Positions 18,596 through 26,988 of a DNA stretch of 64,000 nt are shown here, in pieces. The DNA is from Kroppenstedtia guangzhouensis. Lineage in GTDB: Bacteria; Bacillota; Bacilli; Thermoactinomycetales; DSM-45169. Each line of letters begins with the position of its first letter. The first letter of the stretch is position 1. The translations under genes and the position numbers were made by a program. The notes below the pieces were generated by a model. That model had not been told where the DNA came from. It saw only the letters and a list, made by a program, of their open reading frames with translations, and did not search any database. The stretch spans positions 1 through 64,000 of the forward strand of contig NZ_BMEX01000013.1 of assembly GCF_014637345.1 (NCBI RefSeq), written 5' to 3'.

Positions 18596-19312
18596 ATGAA
18601 AGTTGTAATCCTGGCAGCCGGAGTGGGCAGCCGCCTGCGTCCGGAAACCGATGATAAACCGAAGGCGATGATTGAAATCAATGGCAAGCCCTTGGTTCAA
18701 TACCAGGTGGAAAGTGTCCGAAAAGCGGGCTTTGCCGACGAGGATATCCATGTTCTCGGTGGTTACAAAATGGAACGGATCCAGGAACACTTCGCCGGAA
18801 CCGGGATCCGGTTTATTTTCAATCCCAACTATGAATCCATGAACAATATTTACTCGTTTCTGTTGACGGAGGAGATCGGGGATGACATTCTTCTGATCAA
18901 CTCCGACGACTTTTTCGATGAACGGATGATTCCCTTGCTTCTCGGCGCAGAGGCTCGGACCGCGATCCTGGTGGATACGGAAAAAAAGCTGACGGAAGAG
19001 GCCATGCGCGTCAAAATGAGCGGGGGGAGCCGGTTGACGTTGATCAACAAGAAGATTGCGCTGGATGAAGCGGATGGGGAATATATCGGAATTTCCAAAC
19101 TGGCCCGTCCGGAACTGGAGATCCTCTACAAGACGGCGCGCACCATGATCGACAATGGAGAGACCGACGCCTGGTATGAAAACGTATATGAAGCTTGTGC
19201 GGCGGATCTGGAAATCATCGGGGTGGATACCCAGGGATACCCGTGGGTGGAGATCGATGATTTCAACGATCTGGAGACGGCCAAAAAACTGGCGGCCACC
19301 GTTCTGACCTGA
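18596..19312 (+). CDS. Sugar/alcohol-phosphate nucleotidyltransferase (probable cytidylyltransferase)
   Basis: A single-domain nucleotidyltransferase of 238 residues from ATG 18596. The N-terminal motif LAAGVGSRLRPETDDKPKAM binds the NTP, and LLINSDDFF near residue 100 has the metal aspartate. The closest general type is the LicC-like or inositol/glycerol-phosphate cytidylyltransferase group, which make CDP-alcohols. Its position between a CDP-alcohol phosphotransferase and a glycerol-1-phosphate dehydrogenase supports CTP plus glycerol-1-phosphate as substrates, but that is inference. GGTGAGGAGTGTATAAC precedes the start. An in-frame ATG at 18602-18604 region is not needed. Confidence 0.82.
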   Translation: MKVVILAAGVGSRLRPETDDKPKAMIEINGKPLVQYQVESVRKAGFADEDIHVLGGYKMERIQEHFAGTGIRFIFNPNYESMNNIYSFLLTEEIGDDILLINSDDFFDERMIPLLLGAEARTAILVDTEKKLTEEAMRVKMSGGSRLTLINKKIALDEADGEYIGISKLARPELEILYKTARTMIDNGETDAWYENVYEACAADLEIIGVDTQGYPWVEIDDFNDLETAKKLAATVLT

Positions 19313-19327
19313 CCGGGGAGGAGATGG

Positions 19328-20425
19328 ATGATGACAATCAAAGTGCGTATCCCGGTTCAGTTGATTATCGAACACAAGGCAATTCCCCACCTGTATAAAA
19401 CCCAGGTGTACGAGTGGATCAAAAATCAAAAGGTTGCCTTGGTCAGCGGGAGCGGAAAAACCCGTGCCGTGACCCATGAGATTATGGAGGTAATCTCCGG
19501 TCAGGCTTCCCGTATTCAGGTGATGAGTTGTGAAAACAACACATTGGACACGATCAACGAACTGGAACGGTTGGTGCTGGAAGACCCTCCCGACATCATC
19601 TTCGGTGTCGGCGGGGGAAAAGCTTTGGATGTTTCCAAGGTAGTGGGAACCCGGAGCAATGTTCCGGTGGTGCTGTTTCCCACTGCCATCTCCAGTGACG
19701 CGATCTGTTCCCCTGTCGCTGTGATCAAGATGTTGAACAAAAGCACGAGCATCGGAGTGAAGATGCCTCAAGGTGTGGTGATCGATCTGGATCTGTTGGC
19801 CTCCTCCCCGCCGAGGCTGATGTCCGCCGGGATTGGAGACCTCCTCTCCAACAAATCGGCACTGTTTGACTGGCGCTTGGCCCATAATGCCGGCGAAGAA
19901 GAGATGAACACCTTCGCCAATCTCATGGCGAACAATGCGGTGGATTCTTTTCTGAACCTGGTCAATCGTTCGGGGGTGAATTCCTCCAGATTGATCAAGG
20001 GAGCGGCGGAATCCTTGATCATGAGCGGAATCGCCATGTCCATCGCCGGTTCGAGCCGGCCCTGCAGCGGATCCGAGCATCTGATCAGTCATGCGTTGGA
20101 CTACCATTGCGGTGGAAAAGCCCTTCACGGAGAGCAGGTGGCTCTCGGAGTGCTCGTCAGCGAATATCTCCAGGGAAAACGGGAGCAAGTGGAGAAATTG
20201 GCCCCAGTTTATGAAAAGCTGGGCTTGCCCGCTCATTATGAAGATCTGGGCTACACCCGGGAGGAAATGCACCGGGCGATCCGCAAAGCCCCGTCGATGC
20301 GGAACCGGTATACCATCCTGAACGAGTTTGAACTGACGGACGAATTCATAGATAAAATCCTGGACGAAGTTTATCCCGAGCACGCAAAAAATCGCTACCA
20401 ACTGACGGGTTCGTCCGCAGGATAA
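19328..20425 (+). CDS. sn-Glycerol-1-phosphate dehydrogenase-like enzyme
   Basis: An iron-type alcohol dehydrogenase-fold enzyme of 365 residues, closest in motifs to archaeal/bacterial glycerol-1-phosphate dehydrogenase (EgsA, AraM), which reduces dihydroxyacetone phosphate. Visible motifs are GVGGGKALDVSK for NAD(P), FPTAISSDAICSP, SAGIGDLLSNKSA with the first metal Asp, SGSEHLISHALD with a metal His, and ALHGEQVALG with the second His. Its product could be activated by the preceding nucleotidyltransferase, and could also feed PcrB, encoded 12 kb downstream. A 3-dehydroquinate synthase-like or polyol dehydrogenase role is a less likely alternative. The start may be ATG 19328 or 19331. Confidence 0.85.
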   Translation: MMTIKVRIPVQLIIEHKAIPHLYKTQVYEWIKNQKVALVSGSGKTRAVTHEIMEVISGQASRIQVMSCENNTLDTINELERLVLEDPPDIIFGVGGGKALDVSKVVGTRSNVPVVLFPTAISSDAICSPVAVIKMLNKSTSIGVKMPQGVVIDLDLLASSPPRLMSAGIGDLLSNKSALFDWRLAHNAGEEEMNTFANLMANNAVDSFLNLVNRSGVNSSRLIKGAAESLIMSGIAMSIAGSSRPCSGSEHLISHALDYHCGGKALHGEQVALGVLVSEYLQGKREQVEKLAPVYEKLGLPAHYEDLGYTREEMHRAIRKAPSMRNRYTILNEFELTDEFIDKILDEVYPEHAKNRYQLTGSSAG

Positions 20426-20437
20426 GGAGTCGCGAAC

Positions 20438-21256
20438 ATGCTCGCACATCTGATGAAATACAAGGAACTGATGTATTTTCTGGTTCACAAGGAATTAAAG
20501 GTCCGGTACCGCAACTCCCTGTTCGGTTTCTTTTGGACCTTGCTGGAACCCTTGGGACTGATGGTGATCTACACCTTGGTGTTCGGATATATTATCGATC
20601 TGAACAAAGGAATCGATCCCTATCCTCTGTATGTTTTGGCGGGGTTGATTCCTTGGACTTTCTTCAATAACTCGATCCGGAAAGGAACCAAGGCGCTTTC
20701 CGGCAATGCTTCTTTGATCAAAAAGGTATATTTCCCCAGAGAGATCTTCCCGTTGACCATGTTGATCTCCAATCTGGTCAACTTCATCCCTGCTTTCACC
20801 CTGGTTTTTATCATGGCAGTGGCATACGGAAAAACGATTCAGTGGGATTATCTGGCGATGCTGCCCGGAGTGATCCTGTTGCAGGCACTATTTACGTTGG
20901 CCCTTGCCTTGCTGGTGTCTGTGCTGAATGTCTACTATCGGGATGTCGAGTTCATCGTCAATCTGGTGATGCGGGCTTGGATGTATCTCTGTCCGATTAT
21001 CTATCCCATTTCCATTCTGTATGAAGAGAAGTCCAGTGAACTGGTTCAGCAGTTTGCCGACCTGTATTTCCTGAACCCGATGGCGGTGATGATCTCCATG
21101 TATCACGGTGTGTTTTTTGCCGATCAAGGATTGCCCGATAAGTTTGGCATTCCCGGTTTTTGGCTGATCTACACCGTAATCTTGACGTTGATCTTGTTTT
21201 TGGCGGCTTGGTATTTGTTTAGACGGATGAATCGCCGTGTAGGGGAAGTGATCTGA
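20438..21256 (+). CDS. ABC-2 type polysaccharide/teichoic acid export permease
   Basis: A 272-residue integral membrane protein of the Wzm/TagG/RfbA type with six hydrophobic segments. The N-terminal LVHKELKVRYRNSLFGFFWTLLEP is the characteristic amphipathic entry region, and the later YYRDVEFIVNLVMRAWMYLCPIIYP segment is also typical. It pairs with the ATPase encoded two bases downstream to export a lipid-linked glycan. It is in the middle of the cluster, which points to an exported product. Confidence 0.93.
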   Translation: MLAHLMKYKELMYFLVHKELKVRYRNSLFGFFWTLLEPLGLMVIYTLVFGYIIDLNKGIDPYPLYVLAGLIPWTFFNNSIRKGTKALSGNASLIKKVYFPREIFPLTMLISNLVNFIPAFTLVFIMAVAYGKTIQWDYLAMLPGVILLQALFTLALALLVSVLNVYYRDVEFIVNLVMRAWMYLCPIIYPISILYEEKSSELVQQFADLYFLNPMAVMISMYHGVFFADQGLPDKFGIPGFWLIYTVILTLILFLAAWYLFRRMNRRVGEVI

Positions 21257-21258
21257 CG

Positions 21259-22008
21259 ATGGAAGCGATTGTCGTCAACAATCTGACCAAGTATTTTCGG
21301 AAAGCTTATGACAAAACCCTGAAAGGGTTCTTCATCTCGTTGGTAAAAGGGGAAAAACGTTATAAAGAGTTTACAGCTTTGAACGGTGTTTCCTTCCAAG
21401 TGAACAAGGGGGAATCCTACGCCATCATCGGAAAAAATGGAGCGGGGAAAAGCACACTGTTCAAGGTGTTGTCCGGAATCATTCAACCCGATTCCGGCGA
21501 GGTGAAGATTGAAGGAAAAGTGGCTCCCCTGATTGAGTTGGGGGCGGGTCTGTCCCGGGATCTGACGGGTGCGGAAAATATCCGGCTCAACTGTGCCATC
21601 TTTGGCTTGGATAAAAAACAGATCGCTGAAGCTTATCCAAAGATCGTGGAGTTTTCCGAGCTGGATGAGTTTATCAACACACCGGTGAAATTTTACTCAT
21701 CAGGGATGAAGGCCCGGTTGGGCTTCTCCATCGCCATCCACATCGATGCGGACATCATTCTGATCGATGAAGTGTTGGCCGTCGGGGATAAGGATTTTAA
21801 ACAAAAATGTTATACCAAGATGGAAGAGCTTCGCAATTCGGGAAAAACCCTTGTGATCGTCTCCCACAGCCTCAAACCGCTGCGCCGGATCTGTGACCGG
21901 GCTTTGATCCTGGAGAAGGGTCGAGTGGTGGATGTCGGGGATATCAACGAGATGATCGATAAATATCAGGATGAAAAGAAAAAAAAGAAAAAAAAGAAAG
22001 GAGCGTGA
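21259..22008 (+). CDS. ABC-2 polysaccharide export ATPase
   Basis: A Wzt/TagH-type ATP-binding subunit of 249 residues. Walker A is GKNGAGKST near residue 58, the signature is YSSGMKARLG near 149, and Walker B with the glutamate is IILIDEVLAVGD near 170; the switch His is in VSHSLKPL. There is no C-terminal glycan-binding domain. The last 17 residues are almost all lysine (DEKKKK...), encoded by runs of A, which is odd and may be a membrane-contact tail or a slippery tract. The next gene begins after a short gap in the same frame. Confidence 0.93.
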   Translation: MEAIVVNNLTKYFRKAYDKTLKGFFISLVKGEKRYKEFTALNGVSFQVNKGESYAIIGKNGAGKSTLFKVLSGIIQPDSGEVKIEGKVAPLIELGAGLSRDLTGAENIRLNCAIFGLDKKQIAEAYPKIVEFSELDEFINTPVKFYSSGMKARLGFSIAIHIDADIILIDEVLAVGDKDFKQKCYTKMEELRNSGKTLVIVSHSLKPLRRICDRALILEKGRVVDVGDINEMIDKYQDEKKKKKKKKGA

Positions 22009-22014
22009 TGCTCT

Positions 22015-23004
22015 TTGAGTGGGGACCGAGATAAATTTTCTCTAGAAGATGTAAAAGAAACCTATAAGAAAAAAGATGCTTGGTGGACCGTATTGCTTGT
22101 GGATCCTGTTGCCTCCCGCCTGATCGTGCCCACGGCCAATTATACGAACATCACGCCCAATCAACTTTCACTGTTTTCTTTTGCATTGGGGATGACATCC
22201 GTTTATTGTTTTTTCCTGGGTCACACCACGGCCCTGGTGGTTGGTGCAATCCTGTATCACATCAGTTTTATCATTGACTGTATGGACGGAAAAATCGCCC
22301 GCCTGAAAGGGACGGGATCCACCTTTGGAATGCTGTTGGATATCAGTTTGGACCATATCCGGGTCGTGCTCGCTGCGGCGGCACTGACCTACAGTCAATA
22401 TCGGATTACAGAAGATGTCACCTATCTGTATCTGGGATTTTTATTCTTGGCAGCCTACTGTGCCCGCCATATCAACGCCCTTCAGTTGTACAAACTTCGG
22501 CGGGAAATGCGGGGTAAACTCCGGAAGGCGAAAAGGAAACTGAAGCGGATTGGCGAAGCCGCCGGGATCGTCATTGAAATTCCGGAAGAATCCACCCAGG
22601 TGGACAAACCGGAAGAAGAGGAAGATGAGACCGAACGGGATCACGAAACGGTGAACACCGAATTGTTACGGAAGAAAAAATTTGACCTGCAGCAAGAATT
22701 TAAATCCAAGTTCACCCATTACATGAAGGTAAGGGATTACTTTCTGGAAAAGCGGATCCGGATGCATCTGTTCAGTGGAATCGAGTTTCAAATGTTTGTG
22801 TTTGTGGTGGCACCCATCATTGGGTTTATGAAAGAGATTATCTTTTTCGGGGCGATCCTGTTGATGGCATTTGAAGCGGCCATCCTTTATAAAATCTGGC
22901 TGTCCACAAAGGACTTTCAACGGGAACTGAACAATATTGAAATGGCCACGGCAACGATTGAAGCGACCCTTCCTCCTGAAGAGACCGAAGCCGAGAACCG
23001 CTAA
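22015..23004 (+). CDS. CDP-alcohol phosphotransferase with inserted charged segment
   Basis: A CDP-alcohol phosphotransferase of 329 residues with the complete motif: DCMDGKIAR, then GMLLDISLD, giving all four aspartates. It should transfer a phospho-alcohol from a CDP donor to a membrane or glycan acceptor. Membrane helices flank a long cytosolic insert, about residues 160-245, that is first basic (KLRKAKRKLKR) then acidic (KPEEEEDETERD); typical family members are only about 200 residues. TTG 22015 is the start, with AAAGGAG at 21997-22003. It ends the cluster and is followed by a strong terminator. Confidence 0.88.
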   Translation: MSGDRDKFSLEDVKETYKKKDAWWTVLLVDPVASRLIVPTANYTNITPNQLSLFSFALGMTSVYCFFLGHTTALVVGAILYHISFIIDCMDGKIARLKGTGSTFGMLLDISLDHIRVVLAAAALTYSQYRITEDVTYLYLGFLFLAAYCARHINALQLYKLRREMRGKLRKAKRKLKRIGEAAGIVIEIPEESTQVDKPEEEEDETERDHETVNTELLRKKKFDLQQEFKSKFTHYMKVRDYFLEKRIRMHLFSGIEFQMFVFVVAPIIGFMKEIIFFGAILLMAFEAAILYKIWLSTKDFQRELNNIEMATATIEATLPPEETEAENR

Positions 23005-23010
23005 CCGAAA

Positions 23011-23050
23011 CAACGGACCCCCTGATCCACAGGGGGTCCGTTGTTCATTT
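23011..23050 (+). terminator. Terminator, probably bidirectional
   Basis: CAACGGACCCCCT (23011-23023) pairs perfectly with AGGGGGTCCGTTG (23031-23043), followed by TTCATTTTT. On the minus strand it is followed by TTGTTTCGG and can also end the convergent small gene. Confidence 0.9.
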
Positions 23051-23061
23051 TTGGCGGTGGC

Positions 23062-23283
23062 TTATCGAAGAGAATCCAGGTTCATAGTCAGCTTTTCCCC
23101 TTGGATGCTGAGAGCCCCCAAGGGAACTTCAAACCACCAAGCGCCTTGTGTCTTTTTCACGGGGGCGTATCCGGCACGTTTCAAGTTACGGGCCATGCCC
23201 CAACTGGCTGTATAGACTAAGGCGGTTTGTCCCGCTTCATCAAACTGGATTACGGTTTCTTTTTCTTCTTCGGTCAGAGACAT
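23062..23283 (-). CDS. Small hypothetical protein
   Basis: A 73-residue soluble protein, start ATG with GAGGAGAGTGAG upstream, converging on the glycopolymer cluster. It begins MSLTEEEKETVIQFDEAG and ends MNLDSLR. Composition and ribosome site support a real gene. Short proteins with a T-E-E-E-K-E-T-V-I-x-F-D-E-A-G start occur in Bacilli and their phages as I recall, but I do not know a function. Confidence 0.72.
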   Translation of the reverse strand: MSLTEEEKETVIQFDEAGQTALVYTASWGMARNLKRAGYAPVKKTQGAWWFEVPLGALSIQGEKLTMNLDSLR

Positions 23284-23464
23284 ACTTTCTCACTCTCCTC
23301 TGTGGAAACATCTCGATCATACGTTCCCCATGCTGTATATCATACCATGATCTTTAGGGATTGCCACCGATCTTTGGGTGGCGGAAAGGAGAAGTAAATC
23401 TTCCTCTCTTCTAAAATAAAGGGGAGGCCGGGGAAGATTCAAGGGGAATTTTCTGAAGACGGAA

Positions 23465-23499
23465 ATAAAAATAAAAGACTCCGCCGTGGACAGCGGAGT
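23465..23499 (-). terminator. Terminator of the CBS-ACT gene
   Basis: Read on the minus strand, ACTCCGC and GCGGAGT form a 7 bp stem followed by CTTTTATTTTTATTT. It lies 20 bases after the CBS gene stop. Confidence 0.8.
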
Positions 23500-23518
23500 A
23501 TGGCATGGCAAAAAGAGA

Positions 23519-24157
23519 TCAGGTCTGTTTTACACTGAGCGTCCGGAAACCCCGTCGGTTCAGCTTTTCACGGATCGCTTTCACCTTCGGAGTGGGCGCG
23601 AGCTTTAACAGGATCCGTCGGGCCGCGGCTTTTCCGGCATCGAAAGTCGTCACGGAGATAATGTTCACCTGGTAAGGTTTCAAAGTCTCCAACAGGTGTT
23701 CCAGTGTATACGGGGTGTCAGTCACGACGCCGAGCAAGATCCGGATGCCTTTGACACCATACCCCATGGCTACGGCCATGGCTGATTCAATATCGCTGAT
23801 TTTTACAATCCCTATTAAGGTTGAATCCTTTTTATCCACGATGGGTACAAAAGGATGACGAATCACCAGTGGCAGTGTCTCCTCAAAGTCACTGTCCAGG
23901 TGGAGGGTTTGAATCGGCTCCACTGTTGGAGCAATCGGTTGGATGCGGAATGAGGATTCCCATCCTTTCTGATGCTGCAACAGAGATTGGAAAATGGTTT
24001 TGTACCCGGTGACTCCCGCAAACCGTCCCCGATCATCCACTACCGGGGCGGATTCCAAACCTTGTTGTTCCAACAGATCCAAAGTATCTTGAATGGTGGC
24101 GTTTAGTGGGACGGTTGACAATTCCGAAACTGGTGTCATGCAATTGCGAATGAACAT
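23519..24157 (-). CDS. CBS-domain protein with ACT-like C-terminus (AcuB-like)
   Basis: A 212-residue protein with two CBS domains (about residues 1-57 and 72-128) and a C-terminal ACT-like region (about 137-212, GVVTDTPYTLEHLLETLKPYQVNIISV). Length and layout match AcuB of Bacillus, a protein encoded with acetoin utilisation genes, but no acu genes are nearby. It probably senses an adenylate or amino acid ligand. AAGGGGGAATTG precedes the ATG. It ends in a clear terminator and is a single-gene unit. Confidence 0.82.
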   Translation of the reverse strand: MFIRNCMTPVSELSTVPLNATIQDTLDLLEQQGLESAPVVDDRGRFAGVTGYKTIFQSLLQHQKGWESSFRIQPIAPTVEPIQTLHLDSDFEETLPLVIRHPFVPIVDKKDSTLIGIVKISDIESAMAVAMGYGVKGIRILLGVVTDTPYTLEHLLETLKPYQVNIISVTTFDAGKAAARRILLKLAPTPKVKAIREKLNRRGFRTLSVKQT

Positions 24158-24236
24158 CTACTCAATTCCCCCTTCTATAGTCACACCAATATATGTTGGA
24201 GTCAAAGGGGGAATGTGGGTTTAACAGCAGAAAAAG

Positions 24237-24365
24237 TTACCGGCTTCTGTTTCGACGGCGGAACAGATGGATCACCAGTCCCAGTACCACCAAGGAGCCC
24301 ACCGCGCTCAGGATGACAAAGGAGTAATCGTTCCATTTGTCGTTAAGGGCCCACAACTGTTCCAA
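24237..24365 (-). CDS. 42-residue single-helix membrane protein
   Basis: A short gene below usual size cut-offs. Its start is TTG on the minus strand at 24365, six bases after AGGAGGGG. The product MEQLWALNDKWNDYSF... has one membrane helix (about residues 17-35) and a basic end RRRNRSR. It starts three bases after the stop of the preceding YgaP-like gene, so the two are probably cotranscribed and coupled. No family recognised. Confidence 0.65.
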   Translation of the reverse strand: MEQLWALNDKWNDYSFVILSAVGSLVVLGLVIHLFRRRNRSR

Positions 24366-24368
24366 AAT

Positions 24369-24620
24369 TTACCCCTCCTGTCGATCCAGAGTGTTCATGT
24401 GCCGTGGCCCGGTATTCCGTGTGGAGATTCCCATGGCGAACAACATGGGACAAAAGCGGGTGATTCCCTCCGCCACTTTCATGGCTGACAATCCGGCCAC
24501 CATCAGCGGCATCAGGCGGACAGGGCGTTGGACCAGCCGGGAGGCACTCCAGGCCAGTCCCGTTAAGCCGAAGGTGATTCTCATCAGTGCATCCCAAGTT
24601 CCCACATTTTTTTGCATCAT
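24369..24620 (-). CDS. DUF2892 (YgaP-like transmembrane) protein
   Basis: An 83-residue membrane protein beginning MQKNVGTWDALMRITFGLTG, then a second helix and GITRFCPMLFAMGIST. This is the N-V-G-x-x-D-R-x-x-R ... G-x-x-x-x-C-P-x-x-x-x-x-G layout of the DUF2892 family, the membrane part of YgaP-like proteins. The rhodanese half of YgaP is absent. Function unknown. It precedes the 42-residue helix gene by three bases. Confidence 0.8.
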   Translation of the reverse strand: MMQKNVGTWDALMRITFGLTGLAWSASRLVQRPVRLMPLMVAGLSAMKVAEGITRFCPMLFAMGISTRNTGPRHMNTLDRQEG

Positions 24621-24748
24621 TCTTCACCTCCCCAGCAGATGTTTTCGCTCTTATTATGATCGGAGGAGTGTCCCATATACGAAGGACGGGTTTTGGTGGG
24701 TTGTGGTAGCATGGAAGTAAAAAACGGATCAGAGGGGGAAACGGAAGA

Positions 24749-26521
24749 TTGACCAACAGGATTCGATATCATCATTTGGATAAACTGATCCGAACCGCGA
24801 CCGGAAAGTTGTTACCCACCCGTGTGCTTATGGGGGGCATAGTGCTCAATGTGTTCACGGGAGAGCTGGAGCGTGCCGATGTGGCTCTTTGTGACGAGCG
24901 GATCGCTTATGTGGGTGATATGAAGAAAGGGGGGCTTCAGCTGCCGGACTCCCGCCGTATCATCGATGTGACGGACAAAGTGCTGGTACCAGGCTACATC
25001 GAGCCCCATGCCCACCCGTTTCAGTTGTACCATCCGGTCACTTTGGCCGCAGAGGTCCTCGGAAGGGGGACCACCACCCTGATTAATGATAATCTTTTCT
25101 TTTTCACTCTTCTGGATCCGGATGAATGGAGTCGGTTACTGGAAGCGTTGGATCGCCTGCCGGTCAAGATGTTGTGGTGGGCACGGTTGGATGCTCAGGC
25201 CCACCTGGATGAGGATTTCCGCTTTTTGTTCGGCGATGATCGGGTGTCTGGGGAATTAAAGCGCCCCTCCGTGGTGCAGGCCGGTGAGTTGACTGATTGG
25301 ATGCCCTTATTGGAGGGGGAAGAAAATCGCACCCGCTGGGTGGGTGAAGCGAGGAGAAGGGGGATCCGGGTGGAAGGACATGCCCCTGGAGCTTCTTCTC
25401 GCACCTTGTCCCGTCTGGCGGCGGCGGGGGTGACGGGGGATCATGAGAGTATCTCGGCGGAGGAAGTTCTGGACCGTCTGAGGCTGGGCTATATGACAAC
25501 GCTTCGGCACAGCTCCTTGCGTCCGGATCTTCCGGAATTGATCAAAGGATTGCTCCAATGGAACGGGGAGATTCCTTGGCATCGCCTGATGTTGACGACG
25601 GACGGTCCCACGCCTCCCTATCTTCGCAAAGGGTTTGTGGATTATGTCTTGAGAACGGCGATGGAAGCCGGTTGCCCGCCTGTTCGGGCTTATCAGATGG
25701 TCACCCTGAACCCGGCGTGTTACTATCGTCTGGATGAGCATCTGGGAGCGATTGCGCCGGGTCGGATTGCCGATATCAATATCCTCTCTTCTCTGGAGGA
25801 ACCGGTGCCGGAACGGGTGGTGGCCGACGGGGAGCCTGTGGCGGAAAGAAAGTCTCTCCTGCGCTCCTTTCCTGGGGTCGACTGGGCCGGATATCCCACT
25901 CTCAACCGGCGATGGAAGGGATGGGTCCGTCCAGAACACCTGGAAAAACTCCCCGGGGGTACAGAAGGGAAAATTCCCATTCTTCGATTGCTCAACCCGG
26001 TGATCACCAAGCTGGAGTGGAAAGAACCCCCGGAGGGGACCCGATCGTCCCTTCCCTTGGGTGAAGGAGATTTATTGGTTGCTCTGGCTGATCGGGAAGG
26101 AAAGTGGATCACCAAATCGCTGGTGCGGGGGTTCGGCCGGGATATTGACGGTTTGGTCAGCACTTATAACGGATCCGATGACTTGTTGTTGGTGGGAAGA
26201 AATCCGGAAGCGATGGCCCGTGCCGCCAACCGCGCTTTGGAACAAGGGGGAGGGATCATTTGGGAGCAGAATGGGGAGGAAGTGTACAATCTCCCGCTTC
26301 CTCTGGCAGGAAAAACGAGTCTGCTCTCGTTGAGTGAACTGATCCCCCGGACGGAGGAATTTCTCCGCCGCATGAAGGAACATGATCATCCCTTCCACGA
26401 TCCGATCTATACGTTTCTGTTTCTCTCTTCCACTCATTTACCTCAGGCTCGCTTGACGGCAGAAGGTTTGATGCATATCAAAGAAAAAAAGGTGTTGATC
26501 CCAGCAGAACGGTTGAAATGA
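24749..26521 (+). CDS. yerA: Adenine deaminase-like amidohydrolase (YerA type)
   Basis: A 590-residue amidohydrolase-superfamily protein. VPGYIEPHAHPFQ near residue 83 supplies the HxH metal site; GHAPGASSRTLSRLAAAGVTGDHES supplies later metal and base residues; and LTTDGPTPP supplies an aspartate. The C-terminal part resembles the adenine deaminase C-terminal domain. It matches YerA rather than AdeC in B. subtilis, and lies upstream of yerB as there. Substrate of YerA proteins is not firmly known, so adenine is a guess. TTG 24749 follows AGAGGGGG. A strong terminator follows. Confidence 0.86.
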   Translation: MTNRIRYHHLDKLIRTATGKLLPTRVLMGGIVLNVFTGELERADVALCDERIAYVGDMKKGGLQLPDSRRIIDVTDKVLVPGYIEPHAHPFQLYHPVTLAAEVLGRGTTTLINDNLFFFTLLDPDEWSRLLEALDRLPVKMLWWARLDAQAHLDEDFRFLFGDDRVSGELKRPSVVQAGELTDWMPLLEGEENRTRWVGEARRRGIRVEGHAPGASSRTLSRLAAAGVTGDHESISAEEVLDRLRLGYMTTLRHSSLRPDLPELIKGLLQWNGEIPWHRLMLTTDGPTPPYLRKGFVDYVLRTAMEAGCPPVRAYQMVTLNPACYYRLDEHLGAIAPGRIADINILSSLEEPVPERVVADGEPVAERKSLLRSFPGVDWAGYPTLNRRWKGWVRPEHLEKLPGGTEGKIPILRLLNPVITKLEWKEPPEGTRSSLPLGEGDLLVALADREGKWITKSLVRGFGRDIDGLVSTYNGSDDLLLVGRNPEAMARAANRALEQGGGIIWEQNGEEVYNLPLPLAGKTSLLSLSELIPRTEEFLRRMKEHDHPFHDPIYTFLFLSSTHLPQARLTAEGLMHIKEKKVLIPAERLK

Positions 26522-26525
26522 ATGA

Positions 26526-26557
26526 AAAACAGGAGGGGGAATTGCCCCTCCTGTTTT
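26526..26557 (+). terminator. Terminator of yerA
   Basis: A perfect 13 bp stem, AAAACAGGAGGGG (26526-26538) with CCCCTCCTGTTTT (26545-26557), six-base loop. Confidence 0.93.
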
Positions 26558-26988
26558 ACCGGATATCGGCTTTTGGAAACGCTGTGAAGAATTCGTCACA
26601 GGGAGGGTTGGTTTTATATGGAGCGTTCAGAGCTTTTGCGCGAAATGTGAACCCCCAACCCGACCGACTCAAAGCGGTAAATTACAGTTCATCAGGGAAC
26701 ATGGTATGGAAATCCCAGCGTGGGAATCTACGATCCCCCCACCTGAAATAAGGTTCATCAAACATCCGAGTTCGGCCTTATGTACGGCTCAGGCGGATGA
26801 ATTCAACAATTAGAGGTAATAGAAGAAAACAAGATATCTTCCATGAATAATTCCTGATGCCGGGGAGCCTGTTTTTTGGTTTGATGGCTCTTTGGGAAAA
26901 ATGGGTGCCATGTGGTGTTGGTGGGAGGATACAGATGGATCCTGTCGAACCATAAGAGGGGGTTCCAATTCCGAGGGAGTGTGGTAAG
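26558..26988. other. Intergenic region yerA-yerB
   Basis: The first part is a dispersed-element copy (26575-26690). The remaining 300 bases hold no open frame with a ribosome site and no hairpin that I can assign. Confidence 0.5.
26575..26690 (+). repeat. Dispersed palindromic element, copy D
   Basis: A diverged copy: AAACGCTGTGAAGAATTCGTCACAG, GGTTTTATATGGAGCG, then GCGAAATGTGAACCCCCAACCCGACCG. The right end is degenerate. It lies just after the yerA terminator. Confidence 0.75.

Noticed and set aside
18293-20488. A 731-codon open frame on the minus strand opposite three cluster genes
   Set aside because: It is the mirror of well-supported plus-strand genes, has the His/Gln/Asp-rich look of reverse frames in GC-rich DNA, and has no ribosome site or family motif.
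21997-22017. Programmed frameshift joining the ABC ATPase and the second phosphotransferase
   Set aside because: The two genes are in the same frame with a TGA between them, so a frameshift would not join them, and the downstream gene has its own ribosome site.
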